A DNA stretch of 64,000 nucleotides from an uncultured Clostridium sp. GTDB taxonomy: Bacteria > Bacillota_A > Clostridia > TANB77 > CAG-508. Within the stretch, counting starts at the first letter, position 1, and each line of letters opens with the position of its first letter. Where the stretch lies: the NCBI GenBank assembly GCA_948466265.1, contig CAOJZU010000007.1, forward strand, positions 1 to 64,000, in the 5' to 3' direction. The notes under the pieces were generated by a model that made no database searches, was not told the origin of the DNA, and saw only the letters and a list, made by a program, of their open reading frames with translations. The translations under genes and the position numbers were made by a program. Positions 38,545 through 50,137 of the stretch are shown here, one piece after another.

Positions 38545-39202
38545 TTACATTTTTCTAAATACACCTGAAACTTTACCCAAAATTTTGCAATCTGGAACTA
38601 TTATCGGGTTCATAGTAGAATTCTCAGGTTGTAGTCTAATATGGTCTTTTTCTTTATAGAATGTTTTTACTGTTGCCTCATCTTCTATTAAAGCTACAAC
38701 AATTTCTCCATTATTTGCCGAATTTTGTTTTTTTACTAATATATAATCGCCATCTAGAATACCAGCTTCTATCATGCTTTCTCCTCTAACTGTAAGCATG
38801 AAACTTTCTGAATTTCCGGACAAAATCTATTGGTATTGGGAATGTGTCTGTAACGTTTTCTACTGCAAGTATTGGCTCTCCTGCTGTTATTTTTCCTATT
38901 ACTGGAACTTCAACAAGTTCTTTTGATGTATAAAAATCTTTTGTTTCATTTGAATTTTTATCTGATGCTCCACCTTTAATTAGTCTTAATGTTCTACCCT
39001 TTTGGTTTTCTTTTCTAATATATCCTTTTTGTTCTAATTTTGCTAAATATCCATGTACTGTTGCAGTAGATTTAAGTCCTACTGCTTTTCCAATTTCTCT
39101 AACTGAAGGTGCATATCCTACTTCTAGGGTTTGTTTTTCAATACATTTTAAAATTGCTTTTTCTCTTTTATTTAATTCAACTGTACTTTTCTTTCTTCCC
39201 AA
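38545..39202 (-). CDS. lexA: SOS repressor LexA
   Basis: About 219 residues from a TTG at 39202, spaced 8 bases from AAGGAG (a GTG 9 bases earlier is too close to it). One CGG skip at 38816 (GTC-C-GGA) restores [19 protein letters not shown]. Winged-helix start ([40 protein letters not shown]), cleavage site region [10 protein letters not shown], catalytic serine in GESMIEAGI and lysine in ATVKTFYKE. Represses DNA-repair genes until self-cleaved with RecA. The skip lies beside the catalytic serine, so unshifted product would lack the protease half. Confidence 0.95.
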
Positions 39203-39410
39203 TATTATCACTCCTTTTATTAATTTTAACTAATCTTATCATAAAAACAAATAATTGTCAAACAAAATTTTGGATTTTTATATAAACTTTTGTCTATTAC
39301 AAAATAAAAGTTAAAAATGTCAAGTCCATTTTTTGAAAATTTGCTACTTTTATAAAATTTAGTAAAATATTTTTCCGCATAATCTTTTAATTTACTAATA
39401 TATTTATTCT

Positions 39411-40929
39411 ATGAGTAGATTAAGACTTTTTTTATTTAATACAATTATACTAACTTTGACTTCCCTATTTATGAGCGCTATAAATATGTTTTTTAGCGTT
39501 TATGTTGCAAATAAACTTGGTAGCGAAGGTTCTGGTATATTTGAACTTATCATGTCTATTTTCACTTTTGCTACAACTTTTGCAAATTCTGGGATAAGTC
39601 TTGCTGCAACAAGAATTGTCTCTGAAGAAATTGACGGAAATTCTGGTATACGGATTAAAGATTGCTATGAGGAAATGTATTTTATATAGCTTATCTTTTG
39701 GCATAATTGCTTGTTTGATTTTGCTTGTTTCCTCAAACTTCTGTGCTTCTGTCCTTTTACATGGAAAAGTATCTTCTATTCCTATTTATATAATGGCAAT
39801 TAGTATGCCTTTTAATTCTGTTATCACATCACTTTCTCGGCTATTTTACAGGAGTTAGAAGAGTTTCTAAAACGTCTATTTCTAGAATTATGACAATGTT
39901 TCTTCAAGTTGTTTTAACTTGCATTTTTTTATACATTTTCCCATCAAATGATTTAAGCATTGTATGTACTTATTTAATTTTAAGTATGACTATTGCTACA
40001 ATTTTTGAATTTGCTCTAACCTATATATTATACTTAATGGACAGCAAAAGATATTTTTTGAGATCCATTCCAAGCGAAAGATACTTACATAAAATTTTAA
40101 GAATTGCTCTTCCTGTTGCTGTTACTTCATATATACGTTCAGGACTTTCTACTTTAAAGCAGTTATTAATTCCTTTTAGCCTAGAAAAACATTCCGCTTC
40201 ATGCTCAGAAGCTTTATCTCAGTATGGTCTTATAAATCGGAATGACAATGCCTCTTCTAATGTTTCCTTGTATTATTATCACATCATGTGCTGGACTTCT
40301 CATACCCGAATTTGCAAGATATAATCTTAAAAAAGATTTTGATAGAATGAACCAAGTTACTGGATTTATTTTTAAATTTACATCTTTTTTTAGTATTTGT
40401 ATTATTCGGTATTTTTCTTACTTTTACAGAAGAAATATGCTTTTTTATTTATCACAATTTAGATATTTCTAGGTTTTTGGTAATACTATCTCCTTTAATA
40501 ATTTTGATTTATCTAGACAAAATTATAGACGCAATGCTTCGTGGCCTTGATAAACAAGTTGGTGTAATGTTTTGCAATATTGTAGACCTTGTTTCTACTA
40601 TAATTCTCATATATACAGCTGTTCCTGTTTTTGGAATATATGGTTATATTGGAGTTATTGCATTTTCTGAGATTTTAAATTTTACTGTAAGTTTAATTCA
40701 GCTATATAAAGTTACTCATTTTAAGTTTGATTTTGTATCATATGCAATAATACCTTTTTTATTAGTTATTGCAACTAAATTCTTATTTGATAGCATTGAT
40801 AACTATATAGAATATGATTTAGGTTTTGTGTTATTTAAGATTATAATTTTTGTATTTGTTTATTTAATATTGCTTGGAACATTTAATATTTTTAAATTTT
40901 TTAAGAATAAAAAAGTGTTTATTGCATAA
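39411..40929 (+). CDS. spoVB: SpoVB/MurJ-type polysaccharide flippase
   Basis: 504 residues with four CGG skips (39651, 39838, 40238, 40407). Read this way it has about 13-14 membrane helices, as in the MATE/oligosaccharidyl-lipid flippase group: SAINMFFSVYVANKLGSEGS at the start, then IGLKIAMRKCILYSLSFG, SGYFTGVRR, NGMTMPLLMFPCII and PEFAR, all typical of the stage V sporulation protein B group. Role: moving lipid-linked peptidoglycan precursors across the membrane, for example in cortex synthesis. Which paralogue is uncertain. Confidence 0.88.
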
Positions 40930-41030
40930 TTTCGATTGATTTAACATAAATTTTATGGTAGAATTTTTAATATATATTTTATATTTTTTTGTAACTATTA
41001 AATATGATTATATTTAAAGGGAGGCTAAAA

Positions 41031-41840
41031 ATGAAGGGTTCAGCAGGTAAATTTCTTTTTCGGATATCTCCAACAAAGTTAAACTTTTTTAAGGATGTTA
41101 AATGTGATTCTCAGGAAACTAAAGAGTTAGTTTTACATTGGATGTTTAAAGCACAAAAGGTATCTAATATTAATATTCACAAGTTTTCAGATCTTTTTGC
41201 AAAATATCCTAACATTGTTTTTCCAATACGGTTATTTAAAAGATCCGAAGATTATTCTTTTGAAATAATTGATTGTTCTGGTAATATTTATTTTTTAAAT
41301 TACGATTCAAATTATGCAGACTATTATTCCATTCGCAGAAAGGATCATCTAAGTGATGTAAATGTTGATTTTAAAATTGTTAAGGGAAATCATATCGTGT
41401 TAAAAAGAATCAACATATTGCTATTAGATGAGAACGGGATTTGCACAAAGGACGATTCATTTTCTATTGTTTATAATTGTAAGAACAATACCACAATTGT
41501 AACTATTAAAAAAGTGACTCAGATGAAACCTTATCTTAAAATTGTATATCCAACACAGGATAAAGATTTTGATGGTATGGTTTTAAGGCTTTTATTTAGC
41601 GAAGAAATAAACCTTAATAATGTATTCCCGCTTTTTGAAAGTATATATGAAATTCGGGAATTAAAAGACATATCTATAACAATCAAAAATAACTCTATGT
41701 ATCTATCAAATATTATTGTAGAAAATAGTAAGGTGATCGAGTACTCATTTACTGAAAGTATAAGTGAATCAGAGGTATTTTTACACCAAAATTCAATGTC
41801 AAAAGACGTTCAGGAATTTATTGATGAACATTCATGCTAA
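41031..41840 (+). CDS. Orphan protein using CGG as arginine
   Basis: 269 residues from an ATG at 41031 after AAAGGGAGG. No family recognised; soluble, beta-rich pattern, no membrane segments. It contains three in-frame CGG (41061, 41229, 41655) and skipping the first gives a stop within eight codons, so CGG must be arginine here. It also uses CGC and other codons that are rare in neighbouring genes, which suggests foreign origin. If the host shifts at CGG, this protein would not be made at full length. Confidence 0.6.
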   Translation: MKGSAGKFLFRISPTKLNFFKDVKCDSQETKELVLHWMFKAQKVSNINIHKFSDLFAKYPNIVFPIRLFKRSEDYSFEIIDCSGNIYFLNYDSNYADYYSIRRKDHLSDVNVDFKIVKGNHIVLKRINILLLDENGICTKDDSFSIVYNCKNNTTIVTIKKVTQMKPYLKIVYPTQDKDFDGMVLRLLFSEEINLNNVFPLFESIYEIRELKDISITIKNNSMYLSNIIVENSKVIEYSFTESISESEVFLHQNSMSKDVQEFIDEHSC

Positions 41841-41857
41841 AAAATCTTTTAGTATAC

Positions 41858-41892
41858 AAAAAGTCCACCCCTCACTTGGGTATGGACTTTTC
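41858..41892 (+). terminator. Terminator after the orphan gene
   Basis: AAAAGTCCA and TGGACTTTT form the stem; T-rich on both sides, so it also serves the convergent TSCPD gene. Confidence 0.8.
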
Positions 41893-41896
41893 TTCT

Positions 41897-42143
41897 TTAT
41901 TTATTTTTTATTTCTTCCAACGCTTTAGATAATTGATCTGGACATGATGTTTCTCCGCGACATGGAATTCCTTTAAGTAATTTTATTACTTCATCTATTT
42001 TTCTTCCCTCTACAAGACGACTCACACCGCGCAGTATTGCCTGCACATCCACCTACTATTTTAACTTTTTTTATTATATCTCCATCAACTTCAATTATCA
42101 TTTCACTAGAACACACACCCTGTGGTCTATATTTATATTCCAT
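41897..42143 (-). CDS. TSCPD-domain protein
   Basis: 81 residues with one CGG skip at 42027 (GCG-C-GGT) giving VGGCAGNTAGVSRLVEGR. The rest matches the small TSCPD family (TIGR03905-like): GVCSSEMIIEVDGD at the start and CRGETSCPDQLSKAL at the end, with the conserved cysteines. The domain also occurs at the end of some ribonucleotide reductases; function of the free protein is unknown. The CGC-GGA in the same gene is out of frame and unaffected. Confidence 0.9.
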
Positions 42144-42209
42144 TCGCCCTCCTAACGTTCAACCAATAAATTCATCTTGTTTGAACTTAATAATTTATTC
42201 GCTTCTAAT

Positions 42210-42866
42210 TTATACTTCTTTTGCTAAGACAATCGTTCTTTGTGATCCATCATTTGTACAAGTTGATAATGTTATTTCTCTTAAGCCATTTGTGTCTCTT
42301 CTATAGAAAGAACTATCTGTTGGGTCTGCATTAAACACATTATACACTTTATATGTTATTTGTGCCCCTGTCTTATCTGTTATATATATTGAATCTCCAT
42401 TTGATAGTTTACTCAAATTTGAGAAAAATAAACCATTTCTATAATTATGCCCTTGAATTACTGTATTTCCCACTTGATTTACTCCGTACTCCACTTAAGT
42501 ATGCTACTGCAACTTTTATTGATTGAGGAGTTTCTTTTTCTAGTATTGGATATTTAATATTTATTTTAGGTATTGAAATTGTTCCGAAGTACTTCATATC
42601 CATAATATTTCGAAGTAGATCCTTGCTGACCATATATTGAACCACTGCCTTCTACATCACCTATCTGTGACCTATCTCCTTCATCTTCGTCAGGTGTTTC
42701 TTTCTTTACTTCTGATTCAAATAAATCCACAGCATCTTCCGCCTTTGAATTTAAATAATATTTATTAAATACTGACCAACCGAAAAAATGCTATTATTCC
42801 TACTATTCCAATTATTGCAACTATAAGTAAGCCAGTTAATAGTCCATTATATTTATTATTAAACAT
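42210..42866 (-). CDS. Sortase, third copy
   Basis: 217 residues with three CGG skips (42780, 42584, 42484). The N-terminal membrane helix (LLIVAIIGIVGIIAFFGWSV) is completed by the first skip. The second joins YGYEVLGTISIPKINIKYPI. The third gives YLSGVGVNQVGNTVIQGHNYRNG with the active-site histidine. Cysteine in ITLSTC and arginine in SQRTIVL complete the site. Class D/E-like. No LPXTG gene is adjacent, so it may be the general housekeeping sortase. Confidence 0.9.
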
Positions 42867-42946
42867 TGCAAATCCCTTCTTTCTTCTTTGGATTTTATAA
42901 ACCTATATGTTTATTATATCATATTTTGCTATATTTGTATATTATT

Positions 42947-43299
<353 letters not shown>

Positions 43300-43349
43300 T
43301 TATTTCCCTTTCGTTATCATATAATTAAGTTTTAAGAATTTTGTTTATG

Positions 43350-45112
43350 CTATTCTTTAATTAATACTGCTTTAATACGCCTAACTCCGGCTAGAAGAAG
43401 CTTCTTCCTTCTTTATCTTAAATGTTCCAAGTATTCCTGTATGTTCTACATGTGGCCCTCCACATATTTCTTTACTAAAATCTCCAATTGTATATACTTT
43501 TACTTTGTCTCCATATTTATTTTCAAATAATCCTATTGCACCAGATACCTTTGCTTCATCATATGTCATTTCTTCACATGTAACTTTTAAATCTCTTTGT
43601 ATTTGCTCATTTACTATTCTTTCTACTTCGTCTAGTTCTTCTTTTGTAACTTTCTGAGGATGTGCAAAGTCAAATCTTAGTCTTTCTGTTGTTATATTTG
43701 AACCTTTTTGCGTCGCATGTTCTCCTAAAACAATTTGAAGTGCTTTATGAAGAAGGTGTGTTGCTGTATGATAGCTAATTGTAATTTCGTTTTGTTCTGC
43801 TAAACCACCTTTAAACTTTTGCTCTGAACCCATTCTTGATTTTTCTTGATGTGCTTTAAATAATTTATCAAAATTATTTAGGTCTATTTTGAATCCATTT
43901 TCTTCTGCTATTTCTTTTGTAACTTCTTGTGGGAAACCATATGTCTCATATAGTCTAAATACTTCTTCTGCTGATAACAAAGTTTCTCCCTTTTCTCTTA
44001 ATTTGTTTAATTCTTTTTGAAGTTCTTTTTCTCCATTTTCTAGAGTTTTTATAAATTTATCTTTTTCTTCTAATATTGTTTTTATTATATTTTCTTTATT
44101 ATCTACAAGTTCTTTATACATCTCTCCTAATATTTGTATATCTAATTTAATTAATTCTTCTAATTTTTCAAGTGAAATTCCAATTTTGTTTAAGTGCCTT
44201 ATCATTCTTCTTATTAATCTTCTTAATATGTATCCCCTATCTATATTGCTTGGTTTTCCACCATCTGCGATTATCATCATACTAGATCTTAGGTGTTCTG
44301 CAATAATTCTTCTGCTTGATATATCATCTTTTACTGCAAGTTCTTGTAACCTATCCATCATAGGTTTAAATATTTCTGTATCAAATGGTGTTTCCTTTCC
44401 TTGAAGTAACATATTTATTCTCTCTAGACCAAGTCCTGTATCTACATTTCTTTGTTTTAGTTTTGTATATTTCCCATCACTGTCTTTATAATATTCCATA
44501 AATACGTTGTTCCAGATTTCTACATATTTGCCACAGCCACAAGATGGATCACAGTGTTCTCCGCAAGGTTCTTTTCCTGTGTCATAGAATATTTCTGTAT
44601 CTGGTCCACATGGTCCGTGTTTCTCCTGCTATCCACCAGTTATCGTCTTTTCCAAAATAATATATTTTTTCTTTTGGCATGCCGTTTTCTTGCCAAATTC
44701 TTGCTGTTTCTTCGTCTCTTGGTGCGTCTTCATCTCCCTTAAAACAAGTAACTGATAGTTTTTCTAATGGTATCCCTAATTCCTTTGTTAAAAATTCCAT
44801 GCTAAATTTAATTGATTCATTCTTAAAGTAACTCCCGAGTGACCAGTTTCCAAGCATTTCAAAAAATGTTAGATGGCGATTGTCACCAACCTCATCTATA
44901 TCTACTGTTCTTAAACATTTTTGATAATCTGCAAGTCTTGTTCCTTCTGGGTGTTTTTCTCCAAGTAAGTATGGTACAAGTGGGTGCATTCCAGCTGTTG
45001 TAAATAAAACAGATGGGTCATTTTCTGGTATTAATGGACTGCTTGGAATTATGCTATGTCCATGATTTCTAAAATAGTTTAAAAATTTATTTCTAATTTC
45101 TAATGCGTTCAT
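43350..45112 (-). CDS. alaS: Alanyl-tRNA synthetase, short form lacking C-Ala
   Basis: 586 residues with two CGG skips (44615 and 43387). Restored: [19 protein letters not shown] in the catalytic core and [15 protein letters not shown] at the end. The core starts [18 protein letters not shown]; the editing domain has [11 protein letters not shown] and [12 protein letters not shown]. The protein stops straight after the GVRRI element, so the usual DHHA1/C-Ala region of about 280 residues is missing. It charges tRNA-Ala. A minimal version of this enzyme; CGGPH replaces the usual CGGTH. Confidence 0.92.
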
Positions 45113-45135
45113 TTTTTATGTTCCTCCTAAATTTC

Positions 45136-45599
45136 TTATTTTGATGTTGAGCCAAAGCCGTCCCATACGTTCACCCTCAGCCATATCTCCATCAGCAATT
45201 AAAAATTTTTCAAATATTGCTTGTCCGAATTGCTTCTCCTTTTTTTATTACTACATCTTCTTCTTTTATATTAAAAAATGCAAACATCATATGTCCATCA
45301 TTATCAGGATTTCCATAGTAGTCAGCGTCTATTACTCCAATACTATTTGCCATTATTAGTCCTTTTTTCTTTGGATTTGAACTTCTGTTACATAATTTTA
45401 AATATTCGTCTCCTTGCATATATGCTTTTAAACCGGTTTTTACAAGTGTTGGTGCCATTCCTTTCTTAAAAGATGGGATGACAGTATCTTCTGCTGCTTC
45501 TATATCATATCCTGCTGAATATTTTGTCTTACGTATTGGTATGTTTATTCCTGCATTTTCAAATCCTTTTGCAATTTCAAATCCTCTTACTTTTTCCAT
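45136..45599 (-). CDS. dut: dUTP diphosphatase
   Basis: 153 residues with two CGG skips (45225 and 45158). Restored: KGEAIGQAIFEKFLIADGD and, at the C-terminus, ERMGGFGSTSK, the invariant fifth motif that closes over the substrate. Other motifs: SAGYDIEAAEDTVIP, NRSSNPKKKGLIMANSIG and GVIDADYYGN. Converts dUTP to dUMP. The standard frame ends before motif 5, so activity needs both shifts. 23 bases before alaS on the same strand. Confidence 0.95.
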
Positions 45600-45697
45600 A
45601 TATTTTCTCCTTATATCTAAACTTTTTTGATTATATCATATAAAAATCTAAAAATCTATATAAAGCTTTATAAAATTTGTGTTTATTCATAATAAAT

Positions 45698-45742
45698 AAA
45701 AAAAGCTAAATATACTTATTCTAAAATACGTTTAGCTTTCTC
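45698..45742 (-). terminator. Minus-strand hairpin upstream of dut
   Basis: GAAAGCTAAA pairs with TTTAGCTTT, followed by T-rich sequence on the minus strand. May insulate dut from antisense transcription. Confidence 0.45.
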
Positions 45743-45841
45743 CTATATATTAAGATTTTATTATAGATATAATTGCTTTTCAACTTTTCTTTTTCATTTT
45801 TTTACATATTTATGAATTTTTGAGAAATAATATATTTTACT

Positions 45842-47538
45842 ATGAAAATTTTTAATAAATTGATTAAGTTAATAGAATATAAAGCACCAAACGAATATAA
45901 TTTTGTTTTGCCAGAGTCTAAACCTGATGAAACTCTAAGAAGTGCTAATAATATAGAAAATGAAACTAGAGATAATCTTAAAGAAAATGTTTTTCCTTCT
46001 CTTGATATAAATAAAGATTATATTAAAAAAAGATATAACTTTGATATAAATAGCGATATAAAACTACGTGAATTTACAATAAATATTAGAAGTAAACAAT
46101 ACAAAGCATTCTTATTCTATATCGAAGGTATGATAGATAGTGATTCTATAAATAAGTTTGTGATTAAACCTTTAATGCTAAAAAATTCCTCAAATTCATC
46201 AGAAGGTGAACAGGATATAATTAGTACAGCTGTTACAAATAATGTAACAGTAAGACGAGTTAAAAAATTTGATCTTAAAAACTATATTTTAGAATGCTTA
46301 GTACCACAAAATGATATTCAAACAGAAAACAAATTTAAAAATATTATACAAAAAGTAAATGCTGGTGTTTCTGCACTTTTTATTGACACAATAGATAGTG
46401 CATTTATGATAGATGCAAAAGGTTTTGAAAAACGTAGCGTTTCTCCACCAGATAATGAAAATATTATTAGAGGTTCACAAGAAGGATTCATAGAATCTCT
46501 CCGTACAAATACTACACTTTTAAGAAGAATTGTAAATAATGAAAATTTAATTATTGAAGAAATGAATGTTGGAAAAATAAGTAATACTCAAGTTGCAATG
46601 TGTTATTTAAAAAATGTTGCAAATAACAATTTAATTAAAGAAGTAAGATATAGAATAGATAATATAGGAATAGATTATCTTCTTTCTTCTGGACAACTTG
46701 AACAATTAATTGAAGACACAAACTTTAGTATTCCTCAGTTATTATCTACTGAAAGACCTGATAGATTATCTTCTTATATCTTAGAAGGTAGAGTCGCAAT
46801 CTTAGTAAATGGAACTCCTTATGGATTAGTTGCTCCAGCAGTTCTTATAGACTTTCTATCTTCTGCAGAAGATAGAAATCTTAAATATCAGTTTGCAAAT
46901 TTACTTAAAATAGTTAGAATTCTTGCACTTTTTATTACGCTTTTGCTTCCTGGTCTTTATATTGCAGTTACTACCTTTCATCAAGAACTAGTTCCAACAG
47001 AGCTTTTATTTGCAATAGTTGCATCTAGAAGTAACGTTCCTTTTCCTGTTATTTTTGAAATTTTAATAATGGAAATTTCATTGGAACTTATACGAGAATC
47101 TGGTGTAAGAGTTCCTGCTCCTCTTGGTCAAGCAATAGGTATTGTTCGGTGCAATTATATTAGGTGACGCATCCGTTTCTGCAAATATTGTTAGCCCTAT
47201 ACTTGTAATTATTGTTGCAATTACTGGTATAACTGCATTTGCTGTTCCAGACTTTTCTCTGAGCTTTCATGTTCGTATTGTAAGATTTTTATATATTATT
47301 TTAGGATATTTTGCAGGATTTTTAGGAATTGCTTTTTGTTTTGTCACTCATATAACAATACTTGCTAGTATAAATTCCTTTGGAGTATCATATTTAAGTC
47401 CATTTGCTCCTATTTCAAAGGATAATAGTTCTCGGATATTTTTTACCTCCTTTATGGAAAAGAGAACAAAGAAGGAATTTTTTAAATACAAAAAGACCTA
47501 TTAAAGAAGAAAAAATAAGCAGAAAATGGAAATTTTAA
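45842..47538 (+). CDS. gerKA: Spore germination receptor subunit GerA/GerKA
   Basis: 564 residues with two CGG skips (47147 and 47433) near the end. The soluble N-terminal region has RGSQEGFIESLRTNTTLLRR, typical of GerA-family A subunits; the membrane part contains LPGLYIAVTTFHQELVPTEL and the restored GIVGAIILGDASVSANIVSP, a family hallmark. The second skip restores the basic tail SSGYFLPPLWKRE. Together with the B and C subunits it senses nutrients to trigger spore germination. Confidence 0.95.
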
Positions 47539-47559
47539 AAGAAAGGATTTAAGTAAGTT

Positions 47560-48672
47560 ATGGAAAAAACAAAAATTGGCGTTTTTCAAGCAGCTTCAGT
47601 TATAATAACTGTCATGATAGCACATATTATTTTAAATATGCCAAATCACTTAATTTCAAATACTGGTCCTTCTACAATACTAAATCTAGTTTATGTTTTT
47701 ATAATTTCAGTATTTATATTTTACCTTGCGTCAAAAGTATTTGAATTATTTCCTAAAAAAGACTTTATTGACATATGTGAATATTCTGGGGGTAAATGGC
47801 TAAAAAACATTTTTGGTGTAGCTGTATGCATATATTTTCTTACTATTTCTGGTTTTGTAATAAGGACTTTTGCTGAAAGTTTAGTTTTAATATATTTCCC
47901 AAATATTGAGTTAGAAATAGTAATTCTAGTTTTTGTTGCAATTACAGCAATCATGAATTTGCTTGGATTTAAAGCTATCTCCAGAGTAACTTTAATATCG
48001 CTTCCTATAATACTTGTTAGTATTGTTATGATATTTATATCATCCGCTTCAAAATTTATTCCTCAAAGAGCTCTACCTCTTTTAGGTTATGGCGCATATG
48101 ATACTTTTGTATCAGGACTTGGTAATATATTTGCATTTAGTAGTATGTTCATTACTCCTTTTTTGTTACCTTATATTGGAAGTGGAAAGAAATTAAAAAA
48201 GGCTGGTGGAATATCTCTTCTAATTTATTTTATATACTTGATGTTAGGTGTAATTGCTTTACTTTTTCTAATTCCTTCTATAACAGAAATAAATAATACA
48301 CTTTCTATTTACATTCTTTCAAGAAGAATAAATTTTGGCTCATTTATACAAAGAATTGATGCTGTATTTATTTTAATTTGGATAATGTCAATATTTAATT
48401 ATCTTGCAATAACTATGCATTTTAGTTTAAATACATTTAAAAAAATAACTAATATAAAACACGAAACTGGAATGGTATTTTGTTTTTCCTCATTCCTTTA
48501 CATCATTAGTCTTATACCACAGAGTATAGCTGACGTAAACTTTTTTGGAGGAACAATTTATAAATATACTTCTATTATTTTTGTATTCTTTATAGCTGTA
48601 ATAATTTTAGGCGTAGCATATTTTAAGAAAAAGAAGGATATGAAGAAAGGAGCAATTTACCACCATGAATAA
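47560..48672 (+). CDS. gerKB: Spore germination permease subunit GerB/GerKB
   Basis: 370 residues, about ten membrane helices, amino-acid-permease-like. It begins KTKIGVFQAASVIITVMIAH and contains no CGG, so it reads normally, in contrast with its partners on both sides. It is the membrane subunit that likely binds the germinant. It overlaps gerC by eight bases and follows gerKA by 21. Confidence 0.92.
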   Translation: MEKTKIGVFQAASVIITVMIAHIILNMPNHLISNTGPSTILNLVYVFIISVFIFYLASKVFELFPKKDFIDICEYSGGKWLKNIFGVAVCIYFLTISGFVIRTFAESLVLIYFPNIELEIVILVFVAITAIMNLLGFKAISRVTLISLPIILVSIVMIFISSASKFIPQRALPLLGYGAYDTFVSGLGNIFAFSSMFITPFLLPYIGSGKKLKKAGGISLLIYFIYLMLGVIALLFLIPSITEINNTLSIYILSRRINFGSFIQRIDAVFILIWIMSIFNYLAITMHFSLNTFKKITNIKHETGMVFCFSSFLYIISLIPQSIADVNFFGGTIYKYTSIIFVFFIAVIILGVAYFKKKKDMKKGAIYHHE

Positions 48673-49895
48673 AAAGTTTAATATAATGTTTGCTATAATA
48701 ATATTAGTTAGTTTTACTATAGGTGGTTATTATAAAACTCAAGATATAAACGATTTGGCTTATGTAGTAGCACTTGGTGTAGATGTACGGTGAAAATAAT
48801 AACTATAAACTTAGTTTCCAACTTTCTATTCCTTCCCAAAACACATCAGAAGGAGGATCCAGTTCGTCTCCTGATACTGTAACAGATACAATAGAAAGTT
48901 CTTCTATTGAGTCAGGTATAAGTCTTGCTAATCGGTTATATTAGTAAAAAACTTAATTTGTCACATTGCAAGGTTTTAGTTATATCTGAAGAAGTTGCAG
49001 TAAAACGGAATATCTGATATTATTTACACCCTAATAAATAATGTCGAACTCAGACCCGACTGTAATGTAATTATTTCTCGCTGTGATGCTTATACATTTT
49101 TATCAGACTCTAAATCGCAAATCGAAAGTATAACTGCAAAATACTACGAAATAATTGCAACTACTAGCAAATATACTGGTTATACTGCAAATATAACTAT
49201 TGCTGATATTTTTGATAGAATATCAGATACTTTTGGAGAAGCTTCTGCAATACTTGGATCTATTACTAGCAAAGAAGATGATAACTCTGGAGAATCGGCT
49301 ACTGATACAGATACAATTGCAGGAGAAACAACTTCAAGTGTTGGAGATAAAGGAGAATCTTCTACTAATATAGATGTTGTTGGCCTTGCTGTATTTAAAA
49401 AGGATGTTTTAGTTCGGAGAACTAACTTCTATTGAGGCTCTTTGTCACTTGATTATTATAAATGAGATGGAAGAATGTATTCTTTCAATTCCAAGTCCAT
49501 TTGATCAAGATCAAGTTATAGACTTATATGTGACACTTGGTGAAAAAACTAAAAATGATGTTAAAATCATAAATGGAGCTCCTTTTATTTCTTCAAAAGT
49601 TAATTTAGATGTAAAAATTTTATCTTCTAATAAAAACTCTAACTATTTTGAAGAAGACAATTTAAGATTAGTAGAAGAATATGCTAATTCATATATAAAA
49701 GCTGAACTTGAAAAATACCTTTACAAAACTTCCAAAAATTTTGGATCTGATATAGACTTATTTGGAAGGTATGCCACAAAATATTTCTCAACTTGGGATA
49801 ACTGGCTTGAATATAACTGGCTTGATAATTATAAAAATGCATTTTTTTATGTAGAAACTGAAGTTAATGTACTTTCTAGTTATTTAATTTCATAA
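48665..49895 (+). CDS. gerKC: Spore germination lipoprotein subunit GerC
   Basis: 408 residues with four CGG skips (48788, 48933, 49006, 49415). Restored parts: ALGVDVGENNNYKLSFQLSI, SLANGYISKKLNLSHCKV, VAVKGISDIIYTLINN and VLVGELTSIEALCHL, which fit the Ger(x)C family order. Signal segment FNIMFAIIILVSFTIGGYY at the start lacks an obvious lipobox cysteine. The C-terminal third domain ends in VEYAN-like helices. In the standard code only the last 148 residues form an open frame. Confidence 0.92.
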
Positions 49896-49910
49896 ACTTA
49901 AGGAGGATTT

Positions 49911-50074
49911 ATGATATTTTCTATTATACTTTTAAGTATATTTGTATTTGTTAAAACTATTCGGATATGGGGTTTATGAATATAAAGAAAATTCAAATAA
50001 ACCTGCACGGAATTATTATTGGTATACTTTCAATAATATCACTTATTGCACCATTTATTGTAACTGTGATTTAA
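49911..50074 (+). CDS. Tiny membrane protein of the ger operon
   Basis: 53 residues that exist only if two CGG triplets are skipped (49962 ATT-C-GGA; 50008 GCA-C-GGA). ATG at 49911 directly follows a strong AGGAGG site and gerC. Two membrane helices: IFSIILLSIFVFVKTIGYG and AGIIIGILSIISLIAPFIV, with a short charged loop. Small hydrophobic proteins follow ger operons in other spore formers, where they can tune receptor activity; that role is inferred. Confidence 0.75.
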
Positions 50075-50079
50075 AAAAC

Positions 50080-50115
50080 ACTAGCCCGTTCTTTCTTTAC
50101 AAAAGAACGGGCTTA
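50080..50115 (+). terminator. ger operon terminator
   Basis: AGCCCGTTCTTT and AAAGAACGGGCT form a perfect 12-bp stem. Confidence 0.85.
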
Positions 50116-50137
50116 TGCGGTAATGTTTACATATACA

